A stretch of DNA of 64,000 nt from Aliirhizobium smilacinae (GTDB lineage Bacteria > Pseudomonadota > Alphaproteobacteria > Rhizobiales > Rhizobiaceae). The position numbers and the translations under genes are program-made. Below, piece by piece: positions 26,621 through 34,838 of the stretch (positions within the stretch are counted from its first letter, which is position 1; each line of letters opens with the position of its first letter). The stretch spans positions 496,001 to 560,000 of the forward strand of contig NZ_VDMN01000003.1 in the NCBI RefSeq assembly GCF_006335145.1, read 5' to 3'. The notes beneath the pieces were generated by a model. The model worked only from the letters and a program-made list of their open reading frames with translations. It was not told the DNA's origin and searched no databases.

Positions 26621-27604
26621 TCAGCCTCCGATCCGCTCGCGACCATGAGCAGCCGCAAGGTCGAGTGCCGGACCGACAGGGACGATCCCGGTTGGGTTGA
26701 TCGTCTTGTGACTACCGTAATAGTGGTTCTTTATATGGAAGAGATTGCAGGTTTCGGCCACACCCGACTGTTGATAAAGATCCCGCAAGTAGCCGGAAAG
26801 GTTGGGGTAATCGGCGATGCTTCGGATGTTGCATTTGAAATGGCCGACATAGACCGGATCGAAGCGCAACAGTGTGGTGAACAGCCGCCAGTCGGCTTCC
26901 GTCAGTTCGTTGCCGAAGAGGTATCGGCTTGTTTCGAGGCGCTGGTCCAGCATGTCGAGCGTTTCGAAAAGGGCGACGACCGCTTCCTCGTAGGCCGCCT
27001 GGGTAGTTGCGAAACCTGCCTTGTAGACGCCGTTGTTGACCCGGTCGTAGACGATGGCATTGAGCGCATCGATCTCCTGTCGCAACTCGGTGGGATAGAG
27101 GTCCAGATCGGAACCGGTCAATCCGTCGAAGGCGCTGTTCATCATGCGGATGATCTCGGCGCTTTCATTCGAGACGATGGTGTTCTGCTGCTTGTCCCAT
27201 AAAACCGGCACGGTCACGCGGCCGGAATAGTTTGGATCGGCCTTGAGATAGACATGATAGAGATAATCGGAGCCGAAGAGGTCGTCACCGGTCGCGCCAT
27301 CACGAGTTTTGAATTCCCAACCGTTTTCCAGCATCAGGTAATCGACGACCGAAACGGAAATGAGATCTTCCAGCTTTTTCAGCTTGCGGAAGATCAGGGT
27401 GCGGTGTGCCCAGGGGCATGCGTATGAGACGTAGAGGTGGTACCGCCCGGCTTCGGCCTTGAAGCCGCCTTTACCTGACGGGCCGGCGGAACCATCGGCT
27501 GTGACCCAGTTGCGGAACTGTGACTGCGACCGCTCGAAACGTCCCTTCGTTGCCTGCGTATCGTACCAGACGTCCTGCCATATACCGTCGACGAGCCTGC
27601 CCAT
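26621..27604 (-). CDS. Glutathionyl-hydroquinone reductase (GST xi class, YqjG/ECM4 family)
   Basis: 327 residues from the ATG at 27604, which follows GGAGAG; an upstream extension to 27727 is not supported. The catalytic motif YACPWAHRT (Cys near residue 60) and SVVDYLMLENGWEF are family hallmarks. The C-terminal GST-like helical domain follows (TEADWRLFTTLLRFDPVYVGHFK is the family block, quoted here as TEADWRLFTTLLRFD). It reduces glutathionyl-hydroquinones using glutathione, a cytoplasmic quinone clean-up reaction. Divergent from a GNAT gene. Confidence 0.93.
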   Translation of the reverse strand: MGRLVDGIWQDVWYDTQATKGRFERSQSQFRNWVTADGSAGPSGKGGFKAEAGRYHLYVSYACPWAHRTLIFRKLKKLEDLISVSVVDYLMLENGWEFKTRDGATGDDLFGSDYLYHVYLKADPNYSGRVTVPVLWDKQQNTIVSNESAEIIRMMNSAFDGLTGSDLDLYPTELRQEIDALNAIVYDRVNNGVYKAGFATTQAAYEEAVVALFETLDMLDQRLETSRYLFGNELTEADWRLFTTLLRFDPVYVGHFKCNIRSIADYPNLSGYLRDLYQQSGVAETCNLFHIKNHYYGSHKTINPTGIVPVGPALDLAAAHGRERIGG

Positions 27605-27863
27605 GGCGCTCTCCTTTTCTTTTGCCGGATAGATACGGCAGCCGCTTGATATTGCGAGCCGCATTTTTTCGAACAGTGCGTTTTTGCATTGGACGGGCGA
27701 AAAAAATCCTGCTAGTTGCGTTTTCACATTTTCGTGGGATCACACCTTTACATGACCGAAGTACGGACACTGCGACGACGCTGAAGATCGACCAAGACGC
27801 CAGACGAGGCGTCATCGACTTCGCATGTCCTGTCCGCTCTTTATCTACGGCTTCGGTTATCCC

Positions 27864-28406
27864 ATGTCCTCATCTGCTTCCCTGCACCTTGTCGCCCGGA
27901 AATCTCTGGCAAAGCACGAACTCGTCTATCTGACGGAAGACGCATCGCATGATGCGGCGATCGAGCTGATCAACGAAGAGGCATTTGGCCCGGGCCGCCA
28001 TGTCCGTGCTGCCGCCCGGATCCGCGAGCAGGGCCCTCACGACCGGTCGATTTCCTTCATCTGCGCCGACGATGGCGAGACGATCGCTTCCGTCCGGATG
28101 ACGCCGGTTCTTGCCGGAACGGTCAAAGGGCACATGCTTGGGCCGCTTGCGGTGCGGCCGACACACAAGAACATGGGCATCGGCCGGGAACTGGTGCGGA
28201 TCGCAATCGAGGCGGCAAGGCGCAAGGGCTCGGAGGGCGTGATCCTGATCGGCGACCCGCCGTATTACATGCCGCTCGGTTTCGAGAAGGTCGCTTATAA
28301 CGCGCTGGATTTTCCAGGTCCCGTCGATCCGGCACGGGTGCTGATCGTTCCGCTTGCCGACGACGTGCATCCACGTCTCAAAGGCGTCATCGGCTGGCGC
28401 AAATAA
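27864..28406 (+). CDS. GNAT-family N-acetyltransferase (YhbS-like)
   Basis: 180 residues from the ATG at 27864; an in-frame ATG at 27825 is an alternative, and neither has a good ribosome binding site. Motif A is LGPLAVRPTHKNMGIGRELV and the tail is GDPPYYMPLGFEKV, as in YhbS-type acetyltransferases. The substrate is unknown. The MFS gene begins 70 bp downstream on the same strand. Confidence 0.85.
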   Translation: MSSSASLHLVARKSLAKHELVYLTEDASHDAAIELINEEAFGPGRHVRAAARIREQGPHDRSISFICADDGETIASVRMTPVLAGTVKGHMLGPLAVRPTHKNMGIGRELVRIAIEAARRKGSEGVILIGDPPYYMPLGFEKVAYNALDFPGPVDPARVLIVPLADDVHPRLKGVIGWRK

Positions 28407-28476
28407 CACAAATCAACTATGCCTCGAATGGGCCGGCAATATGGGGAGCCGGTCGTATCACAACGAAGGCAGTCGG

Positions 28477-29790
28477 ATGAGACCAATTACGGTGGACGAG
28501 GCGCTCGACCGCGCCGGGGCTGGACGATATCAACGCAGACTGATCGGAGTTTTCGGTCTCGTCTGGGCGGCAGATGCAATGCAGGTGCTGGCCGTCGGCT
28601 TCACCGCGGCATCCATTGCCGCGAGTTTCGGGCTCACTATTCCCGAGGCATTGCAGACCGGTACGCTGTTCTTTCTCGGCATGTTTCTCGGCGCAATGGG
28701 ATTTGGCCGGTTGGCGGACAGGATCGGCCGTCGCAACGTACTGATCGTCACCGTTTCCTGTGATGCATTGTTCGGGCTGCTCTCGGTTTTCGCGCCGGAT
28801 TTCACCATTCTTCTGATCCTGCGGTTTCTGACGGGGATCGCCGTCGGCGGCACGCTTCCGGTTGATTACGCGATGATGTCGGAGTTTCTGCCGGCGAAAA
28901 ATCGTGGACGGTGGCTGGTGGCGCTCGAAGGGTTCTGGGCCATCGGCACGCTGATTGTCGCACTGACCGCCTGGGCCGCGAGCGCGGCAGGCATGACGGA
29001 TGCATGGCGCCTGATCTTTGCCGTGACTGCACTACCGGCACTGGTGGGGATCGGGATGCGGCTGCTTATCCCCGAATCGCCCATTTATCTCTTGCGCACG
29101 GGACGGGGCGAAGAGGCACGCGAGGTGATAAACCGGATACTGACGGTCAATAACGGTCGTGGACTTGCTGACTACGAAGAACTTACACCTCCGCCAGCCG
29201 TGCCGCGGGAGGGGATTTTTTCACCGGCACTGCGCCGCACCAGTACGGTGATCCTGGCGATCTGGTTCCTCGTTTCGGTCTCCTATTACGGGATTTTCAC
29301 CTGGATGCCGGCAAAGCTTGCGAGCGAAGGGTTCGGCTTCGTGCGTGGTTACGGTTTTCTGGTTCTGGTGGCGCTGGCGCAACTCCCGGGCTACGCGCTG
29401 GCTGCCTACGGCGTCGAAAAATGGGGCAGGAAGCCGACCTTGACCGGTTTCTGCATTCTGTCAGCGGCTGGGTGCCTGCTTTTTGTTCTCGCGTCGGGGC
29501 CGGTCGTCATCGGTGCGTCGCTGCTGATCATGAGTTTTGCGCTGCTCGGCACCTGGGGCGCGCTTTACGCCTATACGCCTGAACTGTTTCCCACCCGTTC
29601 GCGGGCGACCGGCATGGGCGCGGCGGGGGCCATGGCCCGGCTCGGGGGCCTGCTTGCCCCGTCGGCAATGGTCTATGTCGTCAGCCATGGTTTCGGACTG
29701 ACGATCGGAATTTTCGCTGCCCTTCTGGCGCTTGCAGCCGTTGCTTCGACGATGATCCGGGTCGAGACAAAGGATGTTTCGCTTTCCTGA
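28477..29790 (+). CDS. MFS transporter, metabolite:H+ symporter type
   Basis: 437 residues from the ATG at 28477, with GAAGG upstream. Twelve membrane segments are predicted. The MFS signature between segments 2 and 3 is GRLADRIGRRNVL, and RFLTGIAVGGTLPVDYAMMS and PESPIYLLRTGR are typical of the sugar/aromatic-acid/niacin porter branch (SVOP/NiaP-like). The substrate is not decidable. An extended frame from 28354 overlaps the GNAT gene and was not used. Confidence 0.9.
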   Translation: MRPITVDEALDRAGAGRYQRRLIGVFGLVWAADAMQVLAVGFTAASIAASFGLTIPEALQTGTLFFLGMFLGAMGFGRLADRIGRRNVLIVTVSCDALFGLLSVFAPDFTILLILRFLTGIAVGGTLPVDYAMMSEFLPAKNRGRWLVALEGFWAIGTLIVALTAWAASAAGMTDAWRLIFAVTALPALVGIGMRLLIPESPIYLLRTGRGEEAREVINRILTVNNGRGLADYEELTPPPAVPREGIFSPALRRTSTVILAIWFLVSVSYYGIFTWMPAKLASEGFGFVRGYGFLVLVALAQLPGYALAAYGVEKWGRKPTLTGFCILSAAGCLLFVLASGPVVIGASLLIMSFALLGTWGALYAYTPELFPTRSRATGMGAAGAMARLGGLLAPSAMVYVVSHGFGLTIGIFAALLALAAVASTMIRVETKDVSLS

Positions 29791-29795
29791 GATAA

Positions 29796-29822
29796 CAGGC
29801 ACCGCCTTACGGGCGGTGCCTG
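29796..29822. terminator. Hairpin terminator between convergent MFS and MBL genes
   Basis: CAGGCACCGCC (29796-29806) pairs perfectly with GGCGGTGCCTG (29812-29822), with a 5-nt loop. There is no strong T run on either side, but it sits six bases after the MFS stop. Confidence 0.65.
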
Positions 29823-29830
29823 AAGTACAT

Positions 29831-30805
29831 TCAGTAATTGGCGCTGTAGAGCAGCGGTACCCAGTCGTAATTGGTCTCATCCCGCCTTACGTGGCCGATG
29901 CCGGGGAAGGCGTGGTGGGCACCGGCAACCAGATATTTCTCGTCGGCGGCCTCGGCAAAAGCGATGGCACGGGTGGCGGCTGCCTGTTTCTGGTCGACGT
30001 CGAACTCGACGGTGATTTCAGGCCTGTCGTATTGCAGAACGTCGCCATGGGCGATGTCGCCCCAGAAGACGATTTTCTCGCCCTTGCTTTCTACCGCAAT
30101 GGCACTGTGACCGGGGGTATGGCCCTTCCTGAGGACCGATGTGAAGCCGGGAACGGGAGCCGCATCGTCTGCAAAGGTTTTGAATTTTTCCGCTGCGATA
30201 TAGGAGCCGACTGCTGCCTCTGCCTGAACGATCTGTGGGCCGAGGCCCGCATCAGCCTTCGCCGCAGCATCCGCCTTCAACCAGAACTTTGCCTCGCGTT
30301 CGTTGACGTGCAGGACTGCATTTTCGAAGACGCGCTTGCCGTTCCTCGACAGGCCGCCGGAATGGTCGGCATGGATATGGGTGAGGATCACGTCGTCGAT
30401 CTCGCCCGTCTTGTAACCGGCCGCCTCGATATTGGTGACGAGCTTGCCAAGCGATGGCCCCATCAGGTCGCCGGTGCCGGCGTCGATCAGGACCAGCCGG
30501 TCGCCTGTGTTGACGAGAAAGGCGTTGACCGAAGTTTCCGTCGGGTTTTTCTGGAAATAGCCGGCGAGATAGGTCTCTGCATCCTTTTCCTCAATGCCTT
30601 CGTAGATCTTCGCCATGGGAAGCGCCACTGTGCCGTCGGACAGGGCGGTGATTTCGCAATCGCCGAGCTTCAGGCGGTAATAGCCAGCGGCCTGTCTGCC
30701 GACGATCGGCGCTCTGGCGAGGACGGCAGAGGGCAGGGCGGCGATGGCGCCGACCGCAAGCGTCAGGCCTGCTGAGGTTTTGAGAAGAGCGCGTCGGGTC
30801 TGCAT
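29831..30805 (-). CDS. Metallo-beta-lactamase-fold hydrolase with Tat signal
   Basis: 324 residues from the ATG at 30805, with GGAG eight bases before. The N-terminus MQTRRALLKTSAGLTL has the twin-arginine pattern, so it is probably exported folded to the periplasm. The metal site is THIHADHSGG (~residues 140-150), with further His in KGHTPGHSAIAV and AHHAFPGIGH. It belongs to the lactonase/hydrolase branch of the MBL fold. Substrate unknown. The LysR regulator gene is divergent, 85 bp away, and is the likely controller. Confidence 0.88.
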   Translation of the reverse strand: MQTRRALLKTSAGLTLAVGAIAALPSAVLARAPIVGRQAAGYYRLKLGDCEITALSDGTVALPMAKIYEGIEEKDAETYLAGYFQKNPTETSVNAFLVNTGDRLVLIDAGTGDLMGPSLGKLVTNIEAAGYKTGEIDDVILTHIHADHSGGLSRNGKRVFENAVLHVNEREAKFWLKADAAAKADAGLGPQIVQAEAAVGSYIAAEKFKTFADDAAPVPGFTSVLRKGHTPGHSAIAVESKGEKIVFWGDIAHGDVLQYDRPEITVEFDVDQKQAAATRAIAFAEAADEKYLVAGAHHAFPGIGHVRRDETNYDWVPLLYSANY

Positions 30806-30812
30806 GGGAAAG

Positions 30813-30855
30813 CTCCAGGTGAGTATTGAAACGATGGTCTTGAACTGACCTGGAG
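30813..30855. promoter_or_regulatory. Dyad in the MBL-lysR intergenic region
   Basis: CTCCAGGT (30813-30820) and ACCTGGAG (30848-30855) are a perfect 8-bp inverted repeat with a 27-nt spacer. The left arm contains the ribosome binding site of the MBL gene. It may be a LysR contact region or an RNA hairpin on the MBL transcript. Confidence 0.4.
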
Positions 30856-30890
30856 AGCACGTATGTATCGATGCATCAGCAAACAAATCG

Positions 30891-31886
30891 ATGCGGCTCA
30901 TGACAACTATCGATCATTTCAATCTGCGTTCCTTCGACCTCAACCTGCTCGTCGCCTTCGATGCGCTGATTTCGGAAGGCAGCGTTACCAAGGCGGCGAA
31001 GCGGTTGAAGATCCAGCAGCCGGCGATGAGCCATTCGCTCTCGACCTTGCGGGTGTTGTTGCAGGACGAGTTGTTCATTCGCGTCGGACAGGTGATGCAG
31101 CCGACGTCGAGGGCGCGCAGTCTGGCGGTGCCGGTGCGTCAGGCCCTGAAACAGGCACAACTGGCACTGACCGGCGGGGAGGCGTTCGATGTGGCAACCG
31201 AACAGCGGACGTTTCGCATTGCCATGTCGCCCGAGGTGGAGCTGTTGCTGATCCCGGACCTTACGGCGCGTCTGCGAAAGCTTTCCCCCGGTATCAGGGT
31301 GTTGGCGCGGGTTTTCCCCTACGAGGCGATGGATCCGTCGCTGGAGGATGGCAGTATCGATCTCGCGGTCGGGTGCACCTATACGCAGAGCAGCCGAAAA
31401 TCATTCGAGACGCTCTACAAAACCGAATTTGCCTGCTGTTACAATCCGCAGCTTCTGGATCTCGCCAAACCCGTCGAGCTGGAAGCCTATCTTGCGGCAG
31501 ACCATGCGACGATTTCCCAGAACGAGACGTTGCAGGGCTGCATCAAGGACGCGCTGGAAATTGCCGGCGTCGAGCTGAATGTGGTGACGGCTGCGCCGGG
31601 ATATATGTCGGTTCTCTCCGCAGCTCAAAGCAGTCCTTTGATTGCGACCGTGCCAAGCCGGATTGCCGAGCGTTACGCGCCGTTGCTCGGGCTCGAAATC
31701 AGCCCGCTGCCGGTATCGCTAAGCTTTCCGCCGGTCAACATGGTCTGGGCGAACCACGCAGATGGCGATCCTGCCAATGCCTGGCTGCGCCAACAGATCC
31801 GCGAGAGCTTCGCTTCCACCAGAATTTCCGGTGAGAATGACGTTCGCACTCTGCAGGTGCTCGAAGCTGAGCTGGAAACGGCCTAG
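30891..31886 (+). CDS. LysR-family transcriptional regulator
   Basis: 331 residues; ATG at 30891 or 30900. The N-terminal helix-turn-helix reads FDLNLLVAFDALISEGSVTK then AAKRLKIQQPAMSHSLSTLR, typical of the NodD-like/FDLNLL subgroup. The effector-binding domain covers ~90-310 (FRIAMSPEVELLLIPDL). Divergent from the MBL-fold hydrolase, which is the probable target. The effector is unknown. Confidence 0.92.
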   Translation: MRLMTTIDHFNLRSFDLNLLVAFDALISEGSVTKAAKRLKIQQPAMSHSLSTLRVLLQDELFIRVGQVMQPTSRARSLAVPVRQALKQAQLALTGGEAFDVATEQRTFRIAMSPEVELLLIPDLTARLRKLSPGIRVLARVFPYEAMDPSLEDGSIDLAVGCTYTQSSRKSFETLYKTEFACCYNPQLLDLAKPVELEAYLAADHATISQNETLQGCIKDALEIAGVELNVVTAAPGYMSVLSAAQSSPLIATVPSRIAERYAPLLGLEISPLPVSLSFPPVNMVWANHADGDPANAWLRQQIRESFASTRISGENDVRTLQVLEAELETA

Positions 31887-31889
31887 CTT

Positions 31890-32309
31890 TCAGAAACGCT
31901 TGGCAAGCCAGGTGACGATATGTCCACCGGACAATGCATCCAGCTCGCCGATCTCGGCGTAGCCAAGTTTACGGTAAAGGCTGCGCGCGTCGGGGTTCAT
32001 CGTGTCGATATAGGCGCCGATGCAGCCACGCTTGCGGGCTTCACCCTCGGCCATTTCCAGCATGCGCGTGGCAAACCCTTGGCCGCGCAGGTTTTCAGGG
32101 ATGTAGAGCATCGAGATATACAGCCAGCCGCGCCCCGTATAGCCGACGAGGCCACCGTTGACCTCGCCTGCATCATCATAAAGGGGGATCGTCAGCTCGC
32201 GGCGATTGCTCTCGCCGAATGTCGCGATGTTGAACGCACGCAGCTTCTGCAGGATGCGTTCTTCCTCCTGTGGCGCGATGCCTTCGGTCACTTTCAGTTT
32301 TATGCTCAT
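31890..32309 (-). CDS. GNAT-family N-acetyltransferase, tandem copy 2
   Basis: 139 residues from the ATG at 32309, with GGGAGGAG just upstream. Motif A is MLYIPENLRGQGFATRML, then IDTMNPDARSLYRKLGYAEI. It is clearly paralogous to the next gene upstream (LFIPETLRGQGMAAKLL), so the pair arose by tandem duplication. It is the last gene of the moxR operon (31-bp gap). Substrate unknown. Confidence 0.85.
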   Translation of the reverse strand: MSIKLKVTEGIAPQEEERILQKLRAFNIATFGESNRRELTIPLYDDAGEVNGGLVGYTGRGWLYISMLYIPENLRGQGFATRMLEMAEGEARKRGCIGAYIDTMNPDARSLYRKLGYAEIGELDALSGGHIVTWLAKRF

Positions 32310-32340
32310 GCGCTCCTCCCAAAACGGGCGCATCGATAAA

Positions 32341-32760
32341 CTAAAGCGCCTTTTTAAGGAAGGTGCGGGTGCGATCTCCGACGAATGCCGGCAGTTCGCC
32401 GAACATTTCATAACCTTGGCGCTGGTAGGCTTTCAGGGCTTGCGGATTGAATGTGTCGATCCAGGCACCGCGGCAGCCGCGGCGACGGGCTTCGGCCTCC
32501 GCTTGCTCGAGGAGTTTTGCCGCCATTCCCTGACCGCGCAACGTTTCCGGAATGAACAGCAGTTGCGTGAACAGCCAGCCCCAGGATGTGTATCCCGACA
32601 GCCCGCCTATCACCCGGTCCTGTTCGTCCCGGATGAAGACCGCAAGAGACGCTCGATCGGCAGGCCCAACTTCCGCTCCGTTATACGCCGTCAGTCCCTT
32701 GAGAATGACGTCCAGATCGTCGCTTGAGGGTGCAGCGGTCACTTCGGTGCGGACGCCCAT
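32341..32760 (-). CDS. GNAT-family N-acetyltransferase, tandem copy 1
   Basis: 139 residues from the ATG at 32760, which overlaps the stop of the large membrane protein gene as TAATG, giving translational coupling. Motif A LLFIPETLRGQGMAAKLL and IDTFNPQALKAYQRQGYEMF are the acetyl-CoA and C-terminal parts. Paralogue of the adjacent gene at 31890-32309. Its coupling to the membrane-protein operon is unusual. Confidence 0.85.
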   Translation of the reverse strand: MGVRTEVTAAPSSDDLDVILKGLTAYNGAEVGPADRASLAVFIRDEQDRVIGGLSGYTSWGWLFTQLLFIPETLRGQGMAAKLLEQAEAEARRRGCRGAWIDTFNPQALKAYQRQGYEMFGELPAFVGDRTRTFLKKAL

Positions 32761-34826
32761 TACCTTCCCTCGCGCCACCACATGGCGGCGACGGCGAAGA
32801 GCAGTGCCGAGAGGCCGGCGAAACCCGCAAACAGCGGCAGGCTGTTGACCCCGCGCAGCACGGATTCATCTGTCATGCGGATCGACATCCGGTTGGGATT
32901 GCTGATCCGCACCTCACCGCGCACCGGCAGGATATCGGGCAGGGTAATGTTTTCGCCGGAGGCGACCCGCGTTACCAGACCGTGGGTCCTTTCCGCATAA
33001 GGTTTCAGCGTCTCTTCCGTCGAGATCATCGCCTTGAACTCGGGTGCATCGACGGCGCCGACATGCACGAGGGTCGAGAACTCGCCGTTCGAGACCTGGA
33101 AGAGGCCGACTTCATCCATCCGGCGTTCCAATCGGTACTGGCCGGGTTCCGCCTGCGTCATCGGGATGGTTTCCGTGCGACCGGAGGGGAAACGAACGGT
33201 TGCCGGACCGGGATCGTCGCCGATCGTCTGGCGCGTCGCTTCCAGCGTGCGGCCGGAGGAGCGGGCGGTCAACGCCTCTTCCTCGAGCTCCGGTTCCTTC
33301 ATCAGCCAGTGGGCAATACGACGGTAGAGCGCCACATGCGGGCCGCCGCCTTCGAAGCCGCGCGCCCAGAGCCAGCCCTGATCGGAAAGCAGCATGGCGA
33401 CGCGGCCCTGCCCCTGACGGTTGAGGACGAGAAGCGGACGATTGCCATCGCCTTCCATCACGGTCTGCCCACGCGGCTGATCGACATCGATCGTGCGGAA
33501 CCAGCGCCCCCATGCGGGCGGCGTCTGGCCGGAGCCGTCGAGACCACGTGTCACCGGATGTTTCTGTCCGACCTCGGAGAGGTGGGGGTAGAAGCCGGCG
33601 CTGTGGACTTCGCCGGTGGGGGAGGCGGGAAGCACCTGCTCGAGCGGAGTGAGCGCGATGGAATCCTCGCTCGCATGTTCGGGGCCTGCCGCGATCAGCA
33701 GGGCGCCGCCGTTCTGCACATATTGCGAAATGTAATCGTAATAGAGGATCGGCAGCACGCCGCGGTGCTTGTAGCGATCGAAGATGATCAGATCGAAATC
33801 CTTGATCTTCTCGACGAACAGTTCGCGGGTGGGGAAGGCGATCAGCGACAGTTCGTTGATCGGCGTGCCGTCCTGCTTTTCCGGCGGACGAAGAATGGTG
33901 AAGTGGACGAGATCGACCGAGGCGTCGGATTTCAGCAGGTTGCGCCATGCACGTTCGCCGGCATGCGGTTCGCCGGACACCAGCAGCACGCGCAGGTTCT
34001 GGCGGATTCCGTCGATGACATGGACGGCGCGGTTGTTTGCGGTCGTCACTTCGCCCGGCAATTCATCGACGGAAAATTCCATGACGTTGTTGCCGGCGCG
34101 CGGGACCGTGAAGGGGAAGGGCGTGTTGGCGCCGGGAGAGGCACGGAAGGTGGCGATCTGGTCGCCGTTCATCCGCACGGTCACCTGAGCGGGCGTGTTG
34201 GTGGCGCGGCCGTCATCGACCACCCGCAACGTCAGTTCCTGTTCTTCGTTGACGATGCCGAAGCGCGGGGCACGCACGACTTCGACGCGCCGGTCGAATT
34301 CGTCCGGTTGTCCGGTGATCAGACCGTGGACGGGAGCGGTGAAGCCGAGATCCTGATTGGTGCCGGGCAGATCGTGGATCTGTCCGTCGGTCACAAAGAT
34401 TGCGGCACCTAGGCGTGCCGGGGGAACGTCGGAAACTGCAGAGCGAAGTGCCGTGTAGAGCCGGGTCGAGGGCGTGTCGCTATCCGGGTCATCTGCCACT
34501 TCGACGATGCGCGTCTCGATATTCGGGTACCTCGAAAAACGGTCTCGAAGCTCGGCAAGCGCCTCATCCGTCTGCCGCTTGCGTTCATCCGTCTGCTGGC
34601 TCTGGGAGCGATCGACGACGATCGGCACGATTGTAGAGAGCTGCTCGCGGTCTTCCTGCAGCAGGGTGGGGTTGGAGAGCGCCAGAAGCAGGGCGGCAAG
34701 TGCAATCGTCCGCAGGCTGGCACCACGGACACGACGCCAGAAAGAGAGGACGCAAAGTACGAGTGCGAGGATGCCAAAGCCAATCAGGACAGGCCAGGGG
34801 AAGAAGGGCGAAAACTCAAGGGTCAT
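32760..34826 (-). CDS. Large membrane protein of the MoxR/DUF58 cluster (von Willebrand/amidotransferase-like)
   Basis: 688 residues. Two membrane helices at the N-terminus (~12-60), one near the C-terminus (~660-682). Between them are a von Willebrand-like region (TIVPIVVDRSQSQQTDERK) and a class I glutamine-amidotransferase-like fold (DLIIFDRYKHRGVLPILYYD, GGALLIAAGPEHASE) without an obvious catalytic Cys, suggesting a structural or binding role. This arrangement is typical for the alphaproteobacterial operon with MoxR, DUF58 and DUF4159 proteins. The function is unknown; the complex is thought to act in the cell envelope. Confidence 0.8.
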   Translation of the reverse strand: MTLEFSPFFPWPVLIGFGILALVLCVLSFWRRVRGASLRTIALAALLLALSNPTLLQEDREQLSTIVPIVVDRSQSQQTDERKRQTDEALAELRDRFSRYPNIETRIVEVADDPDSDTPSTRLYTALRSAVSDVPPARLGAAIFVTDGQIHDLPGTNQDLGFTAPVHGLITGQPDEFDRRVEVVRAPRFGIVNEEQELTLRVVDDGRATNTPAQVTVRMNGDQIATFRASPGANTPFPFTVPRAGNNVMEFSVDELPGEVTTANNRAVHVIDGIRQNLRVLLVSGEPHAGERAWRNLLKSDASVDLVHFTILRPPEKQDGTPINELSLIAFPTRELFVEKIKDFDLIIFDRYKHRGVLPILYYDYISQYVQNGGALLIAAGPEHASEDSIALTPLEQVLPASPTGEVHSAGFYPHLSEVGQKHPVTRGLDGSGQTPPAWGRWFRTIDVDQPRGQTVMEGDGNRPLLVLNRQGQGRVAMLLSDQGWLWARGFEGGGPHVALYRRIAHWLMKEPELEEEALTARSSGRTLEATRQTIGDDPGPATVRFPSGRTETIPMTQAEPGQYRLERRMDEVGLFQVSNGEFSTLVHVGAVDAPEFKAMISTEETLKPYAERTHGLVTRVASGENITLPDILPVRGEVRISNPNRMSIRMTDESVLRGVNSLPLFAGFAGLSALLFAVAAMWWREGR

Positions 34827-34838
34827 CGATGTTCTTTC

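Noticed and set aside
32724..34412. 562-codon plus-strand frame in the moxR operon
   Set aside because: Antisense to the large membrane protein; low-complexity sequence without domains.
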